Below the pieces are notes generated by a model. It did no database searches, had not been told where the DNA came from, and saw only the letters and a program-made list of their open reading frames with translations. Shown here in pieces: positions 8,381 to 16,121 of a stretch of DNA of 34,233 bases. The stretch is taken from positions 1 to 34,233 of the forward strand of contig CASEBB010000062.1 in NCBI GenBank assembly GCA_949286015.1. Reading direction: 5' to 3'. The translations under genes and the position numbers were made by a program. Position 1 is the stretch's first letter, and the number at the start of each line of letters is the position of its first letter. Origin of the DNA: an uncultured Succinivibrionaceae bacterium (GTDB lineage: Bacteria; Pseudomonadota; Gammaproteobacteria; Enterobacterales; Succinivibrionaceae).

Positions 8381-10117
8381 ATGAAAGAACATCTTGCCGC
8401 TTTAGTTCGCGCTAGCCTGAATGCTCTGCACCAAGACTTTACCTTCCCTGAGGACATCGCGGATAAGATCCGCATCGACCACACCAAGGATAAAGCTCAC
8501 GGTGACTTTGCCACCAATGCCGCCATGCTCCTTGCCAAGCCTTTAGGGCAAAAGCCACGTGACATCGCAGAGCTTATCATCAAAAACCTGCCGCAAGACG
8601 AGCGTATCAGCAAAATCGAAATCGCTGGCCCTGGCTTTATCAACTTCTTTGTTAACGCCAACTACTCCGCCGCGCAACTGACCGAGATGCTCGCTGACGA
8701 CCGTCTCAACATCGCCAAAGTCAAGCAACCACAAAACATCGTGGTGGACTACTCCGCCCCTAACGTGGCTAAAGAGATGGCTGTGCACCATATCCGTTCG
8801 ACCGTGATCGGCGATGCTATGGTGCGTGTCTTAGAGTTTTTAGGCCACAACGTCATTCGCGCCAACCACATTGGTGACTGGGGTACCCAGTTTGGAATGC
8901 TCATCGCCTACTTAGAAAAGTGCGAGAACGAAAGCGGCAGCGGTATGGAATTAAGCGACTTTGAAGCTTTCTACCGCGAAGCTAAGCGCTTCTATGATGA
9001 GGATGAAGCCTTTGCGCAAAAGGCGCGCTCCTATGTGGTGAAACTGCAAGGTGGTGATGAGTACTGCCAAAAGATGTGGCAGAAGCTGGTTACCATGACC
9101 ATGGAGCAAAACCAAGCGATCTACGATCGCCTTGACGTCACCTTATCGCAAAAAGACGTCATGGGTGAGAGCCTCTACAACCCAATGTTGCCAGAGGTAG
9201 TGGACGACCTCATCAAAAAGGGCATCGCGGTTGAGGATCAAGGCGCCATCGTCGTCTTCTTAGATGACATGAAGAACAAGGACGGTGAGAAGTTTGGTTA
9301 CATCGTGCGCAAGAGCGATGGTGGCTACCTCTACAACACTACCGATATTGCTTGCGTCAAATACCGTGTTGACCACTTCCATGCCCAGCGTATGGTCTAC
9401 TTTACAGACTCGCGCCAGCATGCACACTTAGAGGCGGCGTGGAAGATTGCCCGCATGGCGGGCTATGTCCCAGAGGGCGTCAGCATCGAGCACGCTCCAT
9501 TTGGCATGATGCTCGGTAAGGATGGCAAGCCATTTAAGACCCGTACCGGCGGCACGGTGAAGTTAAAGGATCTGCTCGACGAGGCCGAGAAGCGTGTGAG
9601 CGATATGCTCGACGCTCGTGGTGGTGAGTACACCCCTGAGGAGCGTAAGCAGGTGGTGCACGACGTGGCCATTGGCGCGGTGAAGTACGCTGACCTCTCC
9701 AAGAACCGCTTAACGGACTACATCTTTGACTGGGAGCAAATGCTCTCCTTTGAGGGCAATACCGCCCCTTACCTCCAATATGCCTACAGCCGTATTCAGT
9801 CGATTTTCCGCAAGAGCAAGCTGCAGCCAGGTCTGATCCTCATCAATGCTGAGCAGGAAGAGGATTTAGCTAACAAGCTCTTAGCTTTCTCAGAGGCGGT
9901 CAATGCGGTGGCGCAAAAGGGCATGCCACACTTACTGTGCACCTACCTCTACGAGCTGTCCGGTATCTTTATGCGCTTCTATGAGGCCTGCCCAGTGTTA
10001 AAAGAGGGCGTAGACGAAGATACCTGCCGCTCACGTTTAGCGCTGTGTGCCTTAACGGCCAAGGTCTTAAAGCAGGGCTTAGGTCTTTTAGGCATCAACG
10101 TTATGGAGAAGATGTAA
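8381..10117 (+). CDS. argS: Arginyl-tRNA synthetase
   Basis: Class I aminoacyl-tRNA synthetase that charges tRNA-Arg in the cytoplasm. Seen: N-terminal Add1 domain ending in [13 protein letters not shown] (residues 79-90), catalytic block SAPNVAKEM from 125, [15 protein letters not shown], the [19 protein letters not shown] block that stands in for KMSKS in this group, and a helical anticodon-binding C-terminus. Length 578 aa against 577 in E. coli when ATG 8381 is used; the upstream GTG at 8339 adds 14 residues with no family counterpart. No strong ribosome-binding site precedes either. The HIGH-type signature reads A-V-H-H at 134-137, where E. coli has H-V-G-H. Confidence 0.97.
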   Translation: MKEHLAALVRASLNALHQDFTFPEDIADKIRIDHTKDKAHGDFATNAAMLLAKPLGQKPRDIAELIIKNLPQDERISKIEIAGPGFINFFVNANYSAAQLTEMLADDRLNIAKVKQPQNIVVDYSAPNVAKEMAVHHIRSTVIGDAMVRVLEFLGHNVIRANHIGDWGTQFGMLIAYLEKCENESGSGMELSDFEAFYREAKRFYDEDEAFAQKARSYVVKLQGGDEYCQKMWQKLVTMTMEQNQAIYDRLDVTLSQKDVMGESLYNPMLPEVVDDLIKKGIAVEDQGAIVVFLDDMKNKDGEKFGYIVRKSDGGYLYNTTDIACVKYRVDHFHAQRMVYFTDSRQHAHLEAAWKIARMAGYVPEGVSIEHAPFGMMLGKDGKPFKTRTGGTVKLKDLLDEAEKRVSDMLDARGGEYTPEERKQVVHDVAIGAVKYADLSKNRLTDYIFDWEQMLSFEGNTAPYLQYAYSRIQSIFRKSKLQPGLILINAEQEEDLANKLLAFSEAVNAVAQKGMPHLLCTYLYELSGIFMRFYEACPVLKEGVDEDTCRSRLALCALTAKVLKQGLGLLGINVMEKM

Positions 10118-10156
10118 GCAGAGCTAAGCTCAGCACACAAGCTTGCATCCCGATGA

Positions 10157-10211
10157 TTAAAGGGGCTCAGAGCTGTTGCACTTTTGGGTGTAGCACTCTG
10201 CGCCCCTTTAA
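10157..10211 (+). terminator. Long hairpin downstream of argS
   Basis: TTAAAGGGGC (10157-10166) pairs perfectly with GCCCCTTTAA (10202-10211), and inner bases can extend the stem. No T-run follows, so it could act as a transcript stabiliser or a weak terminator. Confidence 0.5.
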
Positions 10212-10520
10212 CACATCTGGGGACTGTTCTTGGTAAATAGCGCCGCGTGCTACTATAGGGATGCATCACTAAAGTAGCGTGCAACTTGAGGCTGCCTTAA
10301 CGGTCTAAGGTAGCACCTTAAGGAGTGTGGCCACAGGGCGTGCTTCCACCCTCTCAGGGTAAACACACGCCGCCAGAGCGCCGTCTCTTAAGAGGTGAGC
10401 AAGAGCAGCCACCCTACATTAAAGGCGTGCTTGTTCTCTTACCACTTGCTGCAAGATGGCTATCTCCACGGGAAGAGATAGACCTCTTTGGCACACCTCC
10501 TACAGTCCTCTGCCCAATGC

Positions 10521-10571
10521 CCAGTAAACACTGGTATCCAGTAAGCACTGGAGCCCAGTAAGTGCCGGTGC
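10521..10571 (+). repeat. Three tandem 17-bp palindromic repeats
   Basis: Units CCAGTAAACACTGGTAT, CCAGTAAGCACTGGAGC and CCAGTAAGTGCCGGTGC abut exactly (10521, 10538, 10555). The first two each contain a CCAGT/ACTGG inverted repeat; the third is diverged. The arrangement resembles an operator cluster or iterons, about 200 bases before the ftsN-like gene. Confidence 0.8.
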
Positions 10572-10771
10572 CGCAAATACTTTTCACGCTAACACTGGTA
10601 AGGGGCAAAAGTCATTGCTAAGCTATAGGCTCAAGCTTGCTGCTTTTTTCATCGGTTATAGGCTCGGGCCAAAAACTACTTTGAGGCCGACCACTTTCTC
10701 TGGCCAGCAGACTCCACTTACGCGGGAGTCTTACACTGCATCTGCTACCTGCTATTCTGAGGATCCGCGCG

Positions 10772-11485
10772 GTGAAATTTAGTCTTAACTCTTTCCTCAA
10801 TGGTAAAGAAATCCCCCCACAGAAAAAGCGGGTCTTAGCCATTGGTGCCGTCGCCTTTGTGGTTTTGATCTTTGCCAGCTTCTTACTGTCCTTAGTCGAG
10901 GACGACGATGCTACGAGCAATGCGGCCAACAACGCGGCGCAGGGTCAGCAACAGCAGTTAGACCCAAATGCCACGGGGCAAACGGGTCAGCTGCAACTGC
11001 CAACCAATCAGCGCTATGACTTTGCCGGTGGCAACCAGCAAAACGCACAGCAGGGCAATGGCCTTGAGAACCTCCTAAACGACAACGCGCTGCAGCCACC
11101 TGCTAATGTGAATGTGGGCGTCGAGAACGATCCATTTGCCAACATGAATGGCTCGCGCCAAGAGGTCAATCAAAGCGCACAGCAAGGTAGCCAACAAGGC
11201 TTTGGCCCAGCGCCAATTCCAGCCCCTAATGATCAGGTAATGCAGCAACAGTCTGCTACTGCTGCGCCCGCTACATTGTTTTGCGATAGCTTTACGCTTG
11301 CCCAGCAAGCGGAGAGCCAAAAGGCCATGCTGGCTTTCCAAGGTGTCAGCGCCACGGTGGTACAGAACCAAGATGGCGGCTATAGCTTGCGCATTGGCCC
11401 AATGAGCAGCCCTGATGAGGCCCGCCAACTCTTCTACAGCTTAAGTGAGAAGGGGCTGGTGAAAAAGTGCGCCTTAGTGGATTAG
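10772..11485 (+). CDS. SPOR-domain membrane protein, FtsN-like
   Basis: 237 aa with bitopic inner-membrane topology: short basic cytoplasmic N-terminus, one membrane segment at about 21-42, an acidic patch, a long Gln/Asn-rich periplasmic linker, then a C-terminal SPOR domain (about 165-237, ATLFCDSFT to KKCALVD). Two cysteines of the SPOR domain (in FCDS and KKCA) are placed like the disulfide pair of E. coli FtsN (known fact, inferred match). SPOR domains bind denuded peptidoglycan at the septum. The position between argS and hslVU matches ftsN in related bacteria. GTG 10772 is supported by GAGGA eight bases upstream. The N-terminal sequence differs from E. coli FtsN, so orthology is likely but not proven. 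Confidence 0.75.
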   Translation: MKFSLNSFLNGKEIPPQKKRVLAIGAVAFVVLIFASFLLSLVEDDDATSNAANNAAQGQQQQLDPNATGQTGQLQLPTNQRYDFAGGNQQNAQQGNGLENLLNDNALQPPANVNVGVENDPFANMNGSRQEVNQSAQQGSQQGFGPAPIPAPNDQVMQQQSATAAPATLFCDSFTLAQQAESQKAMLAFQGVSATVVQNQDGGYSLRIGPMSSPDEARQLFYSLSEKGLVKKCALVD

Positions 11486-11576
11486 CCTTACGGCGATAAA
11501 GCAGCGCAAGTTACCAGAGGCCCGCTAAGCGGCGTCTGCCGCAAGTCACGAGCGTCATTGGCAGCAATATAAGGAA

Positions 11577-11772
11577 CCTATTAACTAATAACTACCAGTT
11601 TTTTGGCTCGCCTCAGAGTTGGTTGATACCAAAGCGCAGCAGCACCACTGCAATCAATCTTGTGCGCAGTTGTTATGGCTTTTGGTATGACCATCTTGAG
11701 GTAGTGTTGGAGCACTACCAACCACACTCTGAGCTGAGCTGAAAAAAATTTTGGTAGTTAATAGTTGTTAGG
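11577..11772. repeat. 196-bp long inverted-repeat element between ftsN-like and hslV
   Basis: The left end (CCTATTAACTAATAACTACC, 11577-11596) and the reverse complement of the right end (CCTAACAACTATTAACTACC, rc of 11753-11772) match closely. Similarity continues inward through a T-run and CTCAGAG. The interior (11599-11706) is copy 2 of the repeat at 619-727, with GATACCAAA against TTTGGTATGACC, followed by ATCTTGAGGTAG. It can form a large cruciform or RNA hairpin. No transposase is encoded, and no clear target duplication is seen at the ends. The whole 11486-12055 gap has no gene. Confidence 0.75.
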
Positions 11773-11990
11773 CCGACTACTACCCCTAAGGCCACAACCA
11801 CGGCGCAAGCAATACGCTTTGTTCCCTATCTTGGTAGGAAAGCATCTGCGCTGAAAAGCTGGGCTGAACTGACCAAGACTGCCCTAAGTTTTGCGCTCTA
11901 CACTAACTCTGGGCCTAAACAACACTCAGGATTCTGAGGCTACACTTTCTTTGTTTTGGGAGATCACGCGCCTGCCAAGCCCCTTTAACC

Positions 11991-12030
11991 CCAAGCACCT
12001 TGGATGATCACCAAGCAGCTTGGAAGATAA
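11991..12030 (+). repeat. Tandem 20-bp repeat just upstream of hslV
   Basis: CCAAGCACCTTGGATGATCA is followed directly by CCAAGCAGCTTGGAAGATAA. Each copy contains a short CCAAG/TTGG palindrome. A CCAAGC partial copy starts near 11975. It lies 25-65 bases before the hslV start, so a role in the promoter or leader is possible. I could not find a convincing sigma32 promoter here. Confidence 0.6.
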
Positions 12031-12055
12031 GCCCCTTGGCCGGTAGCGCTTTTTT

Positions 12056-12688
12056 ATGACAACCATTGTTTCTGTTCGTCGTCATGGTGTGGTGGCAGTA
12101 GGTGGTGACGGTCAAGTCACCATGGGCCAAAGCACAATCTTAAAGGACAACGCTTGCAAGGTACGCCGCTTATTTAAGGGCCGCGTCATTGCAGGCTTTG
12201 CCGGTTCCACGGCTGATGCCTTTACCCTGTTAGACCTCTTTGAAAAGAAGCTGGAAGCCCATCAGGGCATCTTAGAGCGCGCCTGTGTTTCCTTAGTCAA
12301 AGACTGGCGTACAGACAAGATGCTGCGCAAATTAGAGGCTATCCTCATTGTGGCCGACAAGGAGCACTCGTTTTTAATCACGGGTGCAGGCGATGTGGTG
12401 CGTATGGATGATGACATCCTCGCCACGGGCTCAGGCGGCAATTACGCTTTAGCGGCAGCCCGTGCGCTGGTGCGCAACACGGACATGGGTGCTGAGGAGA
12501 TTGTGAAGAAGTCGCTGGAGATTGCTGGTGAGATCTGCGTCTTTACCAATCAGCAGCACATCATTGAGACCATTGCCAGCGATGATTCTGACAAGAGCAA
12601 GGCGTCAGAAAAGGACGCGAGTGCTAAGCCTCAAGAGAGTGCCGAGGCCCCAAAGGACAGCCACAACTCAGCTTGGACAGCGGAATAA
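12056..12688 (+). CDS. hslV: ATP-dependent protease peptidase subunit HslV (ClpQ), with C-terminal tail
   Basis: Proteasome-like N-terminal threonine peptidase that forms a double hexamer capped by HslU and degrades misfolded and regulatory proteins. The start MTTIVSVRR is the family N-terminus, exposing catalytic Thr2 after Met removal. [32 protein letters not shown] and [13 protein letters not shown] follow. The core ends at about residue 176, the usual length. A further 34 residues (Ser/Lys/Glu/Asp/Ala-rich) follow that E. coli HslV lacks. Only a poor Shine-Dalgarno precedes the ATG. hslU follows after 188 bases that contain a dispersed repeat, instead of the few bases usual in this operon. 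Confidence 0.97.
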   Translation: MTTIVSVRRHGVVAVGGDGQVTMGQSTILKDNACKVRRLFKGRVIAGFAGSTADAFTLLDLFEKKLEAHQGILERACVSLVKDWRTDKMLRKLEAILIVADKEHSFLITGAGDVVRMDDDILATGSGGNYALAAARALVRNTDMGAEEIVKKSLEIAGEICVFTNQQHIIETIASDDSDKSKASEKDASAKPQESAEAPKDSHNSAWTAE

Positions 12689-12694
12689 CGGTAA

Positions 12695-12829
12695 GGAACG
12701 ACTGACTTAATAAATGACGCAATTTAGGGCACGCATGCAAGCCCATCTCAAGATAGGCGCAGGCTCGCTTACACCTTTTATCTCTAGGTGGGACGTTGCA
12801 ACCACGCACCACTACATCCGTCACTTATT
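12695..12829 (+). repeat. Dispersed ~138-bp repeat, copy A (inside hslV-hslU)
   Basis: It shares with 22885-23024 and 24665-24800 the order GGAACGACTGACTTA, TGACG, a TTTAGGG-like block, CAAGATAGGC, CAGGCTC-CTTACACC, a short stem around TTTATCTCT (CACCT/AGGTG), GACGTTGC-ACCAC, and CCGTCACTTA at the end. It fills most of the 188-base gap between hslV and hslU. Confidence 0.8.
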
Positions 12830-12876
12830 AGCTCACTATTTCCTAACGGTAACGGTAACGGAGACCACGGAGACTT

Positions 12877-14202
12877 ATGTCTGAACTAACTCCTCGTGAG
12901 ATTGTCAGCGAATTAGACCGACACATTATTGGTCAGAATGAGGCGAAGCGTGCCGTGGCTATTGCCATGCGTAACCGCTGGCGCCGCATGCAGTTAGAGC
13001 CAAATCTGCGCAAGGAAATCTTTCCTAAGAACATCCTGATGATTGGCCCTACTGGTGTGGGCAAGACCGAGATTGCGCGCCGCTTAGCTACTCTGGCCAA
13101 GGCCCCATTTATCAAGGTCGAAGCCACGAAGTACACTGAGGTTGGCTATGTGGGTAAGGAGGTCGACTCCATTATCCGCGAGCTGATGGAAGTGTCGATG
13201 AAGCTGGTGAAGGAAGAGAGCTACACCACCAATCGCACGCGAGCTGAGAACGCTGCTGAGGAGCGCGTTTTAGATGCGCTGCTGCCATCTGCTGACAGCG
13301 AAGAAGAGAAGGCGAGCAATCACACGCGCCAGATCTTCCGCAAGAAGCTGCGTGAGGGTGAGCTTGACGATCGCGAGATTGAGATCCGCACCATGGATCG
13401 CCCAAATGGTAGCTTTAACATCATTGGTGGTGGCCCGTCGCTTGAGGAGATGGGGTCGCAAATCCAATCGCTGTTTGACTCGCTCTCGGCGGGGCGCACT
13501 ATTACCCGCAAGATGAAGGTCAAGGACGCCCTGCGTGAGCTGACGCAAGAAGAGGCGGAGAAGCTCACCAAGGTCGATGACGTCCGTGAAGAGGCGATCA
13601 GACTGTGCGAGAACCAAGGCATTGTCTTTATCGATGAGATCGACAAGATCTGCGGTGGTGACAATACCTCCGGTCGTGGCGAGGTGTCGCGTCAGGGTGT
13701 GCAACGTGACCTGCTGCCTTTAATTGAGGGCTGCCAGATCAACACCAAGTACGGCATGGTACGCACGGATCACATCCTCTTTATTGCCTCGGGTGCATTC
13801 CAGATTGCCAAGCCATCGGACTTAATTCCGGAGTTACAAGGTCGCTTACCAATTCGTGTGGAGCTTAAGGCCTTAACGGCTGACGACTTTGTCCGCATTT
13901 TAAAGGAGCCACATGCATCGCTGACGAAGCAGTATGAGATGCTGCTGGCGACTGAGGGCGTGCGCATCAACTTTACGGATGACGCGATTGAGCGCATTGC
14001 TGAGGATGCGTATGCGGTCAATGAGAAGACCGAGAACATTGGTGCGCGTCGCTTACACACCTTAATGGAGAAGCTGCTCGACACCATTTCCTTTGAGGCT
14101 CCAGACAATCCTGGCATGGTGGTTACCATTGACGCCAAGTATGTGGACGAGCACTTACAGGATATTGTGGCGGATGAGGATCTCTCGCGCTACATTCTCT
14201 AA
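12877..14202 (+). CDS. hslU: ATP-dependent protease ATPase subunit HslU (ClpY)
   Basis: AAA+ unfoldase that feeds substrates into HslV. 441 aa against 443 in E. coli. Walker A GPTGVGKT at 57-64, substrate pore loop GYVG at 90-93, the inserted I domain at about 110-240, Walker B FIDEID at 251-256, a sensor region with [26 protein letters not shown], the [13 protein letters not shown] sensor-2 block, and the C-terminal EDLSRYIL that docks into HslV. ATG 12877 follows GGAGAC. All key residues are present. The unusually long spacer from hslV may weaken coupled expression or give hslU its own start of transcription. Confidence 0.98.
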   Translation: MSELTPREIVSELDRHIIGQNEAKRAVAIAMRNRWRRMQLEPNLRKEIFPKNILMIGPTGVGKTEIARRLATLAKAPFIKVEATKYTEVGYVGKEVDSIIRELMEVSMKLVKEESYTTNRTRAENAAEERVLDALLPSADSEEEKASNHTRQIFRKKLREGELDDREIEIRTMDRPNGSFNIIGGGPSLEEMGSQIQSLFDSLSAGRTITRKMKVKDALRELTQEEAEKLTKVDDVREEAIRLCENQGIVFIDEIDKICGGDNTSGRGEVSRQGVQRDLLPLIEGCQINTKYGMVRTDHILFIASGAFQIAKPSDLIPELQGRLPIRVELKALTADDFVRILKEPHASLTKQYEMLLATEGVRINFTDDAIERIAEDAYAVNEKTENIGARRLHTLMEKLLDTISFEAPDNPGMVVTIDAKYVDEHLQDIVADEDLSRYIL

Positions 14203-14221
14203 GCTCTAAACAGGGTAATGC

Positions 14222-14250
14222 CTTAAGCCGCGTGGGTAACGCGGCTTAAG
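14222..14250 (+). terminator. Perfect hairpin between hslU and the zapB-like gene
   Basis: CTTAAGCCGCG (14222-14232) pairs fully with CGCGGCTTAAG (14240-14250), extended by one T-A pair around the loop GGGTA. Only CTTTG follows, so termination may be partial. Confidence 0.55.
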
Positions 14251-14283
14251 CTTTGAGCGCTGTGCAAGAAGAAGGATGAAACC

Positions 14284-14541
14284 ATGGCCAATCGCGAACA
14301 ATTAAGCTTACGGGAGTTAGAGCTACTCCAAGAGCTCAATGAGATCGCAGCAAAGACGGATCACTTAAGTGAGAACATTGATGAGAAGTTTCGGGCCATG
14401 GATCGCAAGGACGTGGAGATAGCGTCATTGAAGCGGCAGCTGGAGGAGTACAAGCAAGAGAATGCGCGGCTGTGTGAGATCATTCACACGTGGCGCTCGC
14501 GCATGGACAATGTGCTCAAACAGCTGGGGCAGATTAACTAA
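14284..14541 (+). CDS. Small coiled-coil protein, ZapB-like
   Basis: 85 aa, almost entirely charged heptad-type coiled coil, with no membrane segment. ZapB (81 aa in E. coli) is a coiled-coil cell-division factor at the Z ring, encoded near hslVU. The C-terminal pattern E-N-x-x-L followed by W-x-x-R-(M/L)-x-x-(V/L)-L (residues 59-80) matches ZapB; the N-terminus does not align well. AAGGA lies seven bases upstream of ATG 14284. The gene sits 81 bases after hslU and ends at a strong terminator. Assignment rests on size, coiled coil and location. Confidence 0.65.
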   Translation: MANREQLSLRELELLQELNEIAAKTDHLSENIDEKFRAMDRKDVEIASLKRQLEEYKQENARLCEIIHTWRSRMDNVLKQLGQIN

Positions 14542-14563
14542 GGCAGAGTGCTACCCAGCAAAG

Positions 14564-14598
14564 AAAAAGCTCAGGGGCGACCTTGGGCTTTTTTGTTT
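14564..14598 (+). terminator. Rho-independent terminator after the zapB-like gene
   Basis: AAAAAGC (14564-14570) pairs with GCTTTTT (14587-14593), with additional pairs inside, followed by TGTTT. Likely end of the hslVU-zapB transcript. Confidence 0.8.
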
Positions 14599-14648
14599 GG
14601 GCGGTGACAGGTAAAAGAGCGCGCAGTGACACTGCTTAGCGTTACACC

Positions 14649-14664
14649 TATTTCATGTGAAACC
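14649..14664. promoter_or_regulatory. parS-like imperfect palindrome
   Basis: TATTTCATGTGAAACC matches the bacterial parS consensus TGTTTCACGTGAAACA at 13 of 16 positions. It is a weaker match in the core than the site at 31742-31757. Confidence 0.25.
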
Positions 14665-14806
14665 ATTGCCTCTAAGGTGAATATGCAGGCATAGAGCAAC
14701 GCTCAATCTGCGTAGCTACTCCCTGCGTCTGACAAGCTACCTCGAAGTGAACCAGCAGTAGCAAGTGACTGCGCATGCTCTAAGGTTGGCTGCGACAGCG
14801 GCAGGA

Positions 14807-14836
14807 GCGCCGTGCGGCGCCTTACCTCGAAGGTGG
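14807..14836 (+). repeat. Hairpin-plus-tail module
   Basis: GCGCC/GGCGC (14807-14811 with 14816-14820) is followed directly by CTTACCTCGAAGGTGG. A related tail (CTACCTCGAAGTGAA) occurs at about 14738-14752 without a clear hairpin. The MITE-like element is inserted at the end of this module. Confidence 0.6.
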
Positions 14837-14839
14837 ATC

Positions 14840-14967
14840 CTGAAAGTACCAAAAAAGGTGTGATGCTCTTTAGATAACCCACTAAAACCCCATAAACATG
14901 CGATATTGTGGCTAACCACAACTATCACTAAAAGTAAAACAACCACTCACCTTGTTGATACTTTCAG
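14840..14967. mobile_element. MITE-like element, 128 bp, with 8-bp target duplication
   Basis: Ends are inverted repeats: CTGAAAGTA then CAA and AAGGTG at the left (14840-14860), and their reverse complement with two small differences at the right (14948-14967). The element is flanked by identical 8-bp direct repeats GGTGGATC (14832-14839 and 14968-14975), as expected from transposition. The interior is AT-rich, has a 6-bp hairpin TTGTGG/CCACAA (14906-14911 with 14916-14921) and encodes nothing. It would need a transposase in trans. Confidence 0.85.
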
Positions 14968-15029
14968 GGTGGATCTGCATTAGAAAGTGGCTGCGCTTAC
15001 TTTGAAAGTTAGCCGCTGACGCTACCAAC

Positions 15030-15059
15030 ACAAAACAAAACAAAAAGGCTCAGAGCCTT
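15030..15059 (-). terminator. Rho-independent terminator of the AraC-type gene
   Basis: On minus, AAGGCT (15059-15054) pairs with AGCCTT (15050-15045) around a 3-base loop, followed by TTTGTTTTGTTTTG. It lies 34 bases after the regulator stop codon. Confidence 0.85.
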
Positions 15060-15092
15060 AGCCCCAAGCCTCTTTGCAGTAAGCAGCTCTGC

Positions 15093-16121
15093 TTAAGCTG
15101 GTAGCGATCCCGTAGCAGTCACTCGCTCAAAACCAGCTTCCATATTCACTGGCACATCCGTAAATGGATTGTGGTAGGTGGTAAAGGAGCTCTCCTTGAT
15201 GTCCTGTAACGGTGGACGCCCAAACAGCTTCTTGTAATCACGCGAGAAATGCTGCTCTGAGGCATAGCCCACCTCATAGCCAGCAGCCGCTGCACTTAAG
15301 CTCTGGGAGATCATCAGTCGCTTGGCCTCATACAAGCGTAAGCGCTTTAAGTACTGTAAAGGCGACAGCGAGGTCACCTGCTTAAAGTGCTTGTAGAAGG
15401 TCGGTACCGCCATGTACACCATTTCTGCCAAGCTCTCAATGGGCACATCCTTGCGGAAGTTTTCACGCAAATAGTGGATAGCCTTGGCAATCTTGTAGTC
15501 CTGTGCACCAGCCGTAAAAAGGCGACGCAGACTCATACCGTGCTTGGCGGTGAGGACGTAGAACAAAAGCTCCTTTAATAGCAGCTGATATGGGAAGTCG
15601 TAAGTGATGCCCTGCGTGTAGAGATCGACAATACGGCACAGAGTCACAAGCTCCGCAGTCGAGGCCTGATCGGAGTTAGCACTAAACTCACTGCTGAGCA
15701 GCTCTTGCTGGTCAAGAGGCGGTAACTGCGTCATCACCTCCTGCATCATCATCGGATCGATTTGCACCGCCACCGAGAAGCCAGGCTCCTCATGGCTCAC
15801 TTGCGAGACCTTAAACTGCGCCGGCATGTCCACGCCTGTGATAAAGATGTCACCAGGGCGGTAGGTGAAGCTCTTAGTGCCAAGGAGCGAGTCTTTTTGG
15901 CCACGGATGATAAAAGTCAGCATCGGCTTGTAAATGCTGGCACAAGAGCAGATATGCTGCGTCTCATAGCGATAAATCGTAATGTGATCGCCACACAGTT
16001 TCACCGTCTGCACTTGCGGAATAGCCACAGCTAAGCGCTCCGCAAGGCCGTCTAGCAGCAGATCAGTGTCTTCTGTGGTAAACACTGAGTCACTGCAACA
16101 ACAACAACAATTATCACTCAT
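15093..16121 (-). CDS. AraC-family transcriptional regulator (YqhC-like, AraC_N type) with Cys5 run
   Basis: 342 aa. The N-terminal half (RPGDIFITGVDMPAQFKV; SVAVQIDP) fits the AraC_N ligand/sensor domain found in E. coli YqhC, which controls an aldehyde reductase operon. The C-terminal half (about 210-310) has two AraC helix-turn-helix motifs, including SLAEMVYMAVPTFYKHFKQV and the signature AAGYEVGYASEQHFSRDYKKLFG. Residues 5-9 are five consecutive cysteines, with further cysteines at C43 and in HICSC, which suggests a metal- or redox-responsive N-terminus; this is inference. The start has AAGG a few bases upstream. It is divergent from the two exported flavodoxin-like genes, the obvious candidate targets. 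Confidence 0.88.
   Translation of the reverse strand: MSDNCCCCCSDSVFTTEDTDLLLDGLAERLAVAIPQVQTVKLCGDHITIYRYETQHICSCASIYKPMLTFIIRGQKDSLLGTKSFTYRPGDIFITGVDMPAQFKVSQVSHEEPGFSVAVQIDPMMMQEVMTQLPPLDQQELLSSEFSANSDQASTAELVTLCRIVDLYTQGITYDFPYQLLLKELLFYVLTAKHGMSLRRLFTAGAQDYKIAKAIHYLRENFRKDVPIESLAEMVYMAVPTFYKHFKQVTSLSPLQYLKRLRLYEAKRLMISQSLSAAAAGYEVGYASEQHFSRDYKKLFGRPPLQDIKESSFTTYHNPFTDVPVNMEAGFERVTATGSLPA

Larger units (their letters stand above)
10118..10771. other. Long gap between argS and the ftsN-like gene
   Basis: No gene is supported. It holds the argS terminator-like hairpin (10157-10211), a second hairpin GCTGCCTTA/TAAGGTAGC with one G-T pair (10291-10299 with 10306-10314), and the 17-bp palindromic triplet (10521-10571). 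The GAGGA ribosome-binding site of the next gene is at 10759-10763. Confidence 0.5.

Noticed and set aside
9505..9545. Missing KMSKS motif in ArgRS as a defect
   Set aside because: E. coli ArgRS also lacks a canonical KMSKS and has the same [10 protein letters not shown] block, so this is normal.
10521..10571. Plasmid-type replication origin from iterons
   Set aside because: Only three short units, no rep gene, no DnaA boxes and no AT-rich unwinding region nearby.
11830..12055. Sigma32 heat-shock promoter for hslV
   Set aside because: I looked for CTTGAA with a CCCCAT-type -10 at 13-15 bases and found only poor partial matches.
13270..13704. 144-aa antisense frame inside hslU
   Set aside because: It mirrors codon bias of the strongly conserved hslU frame and has no family signal.
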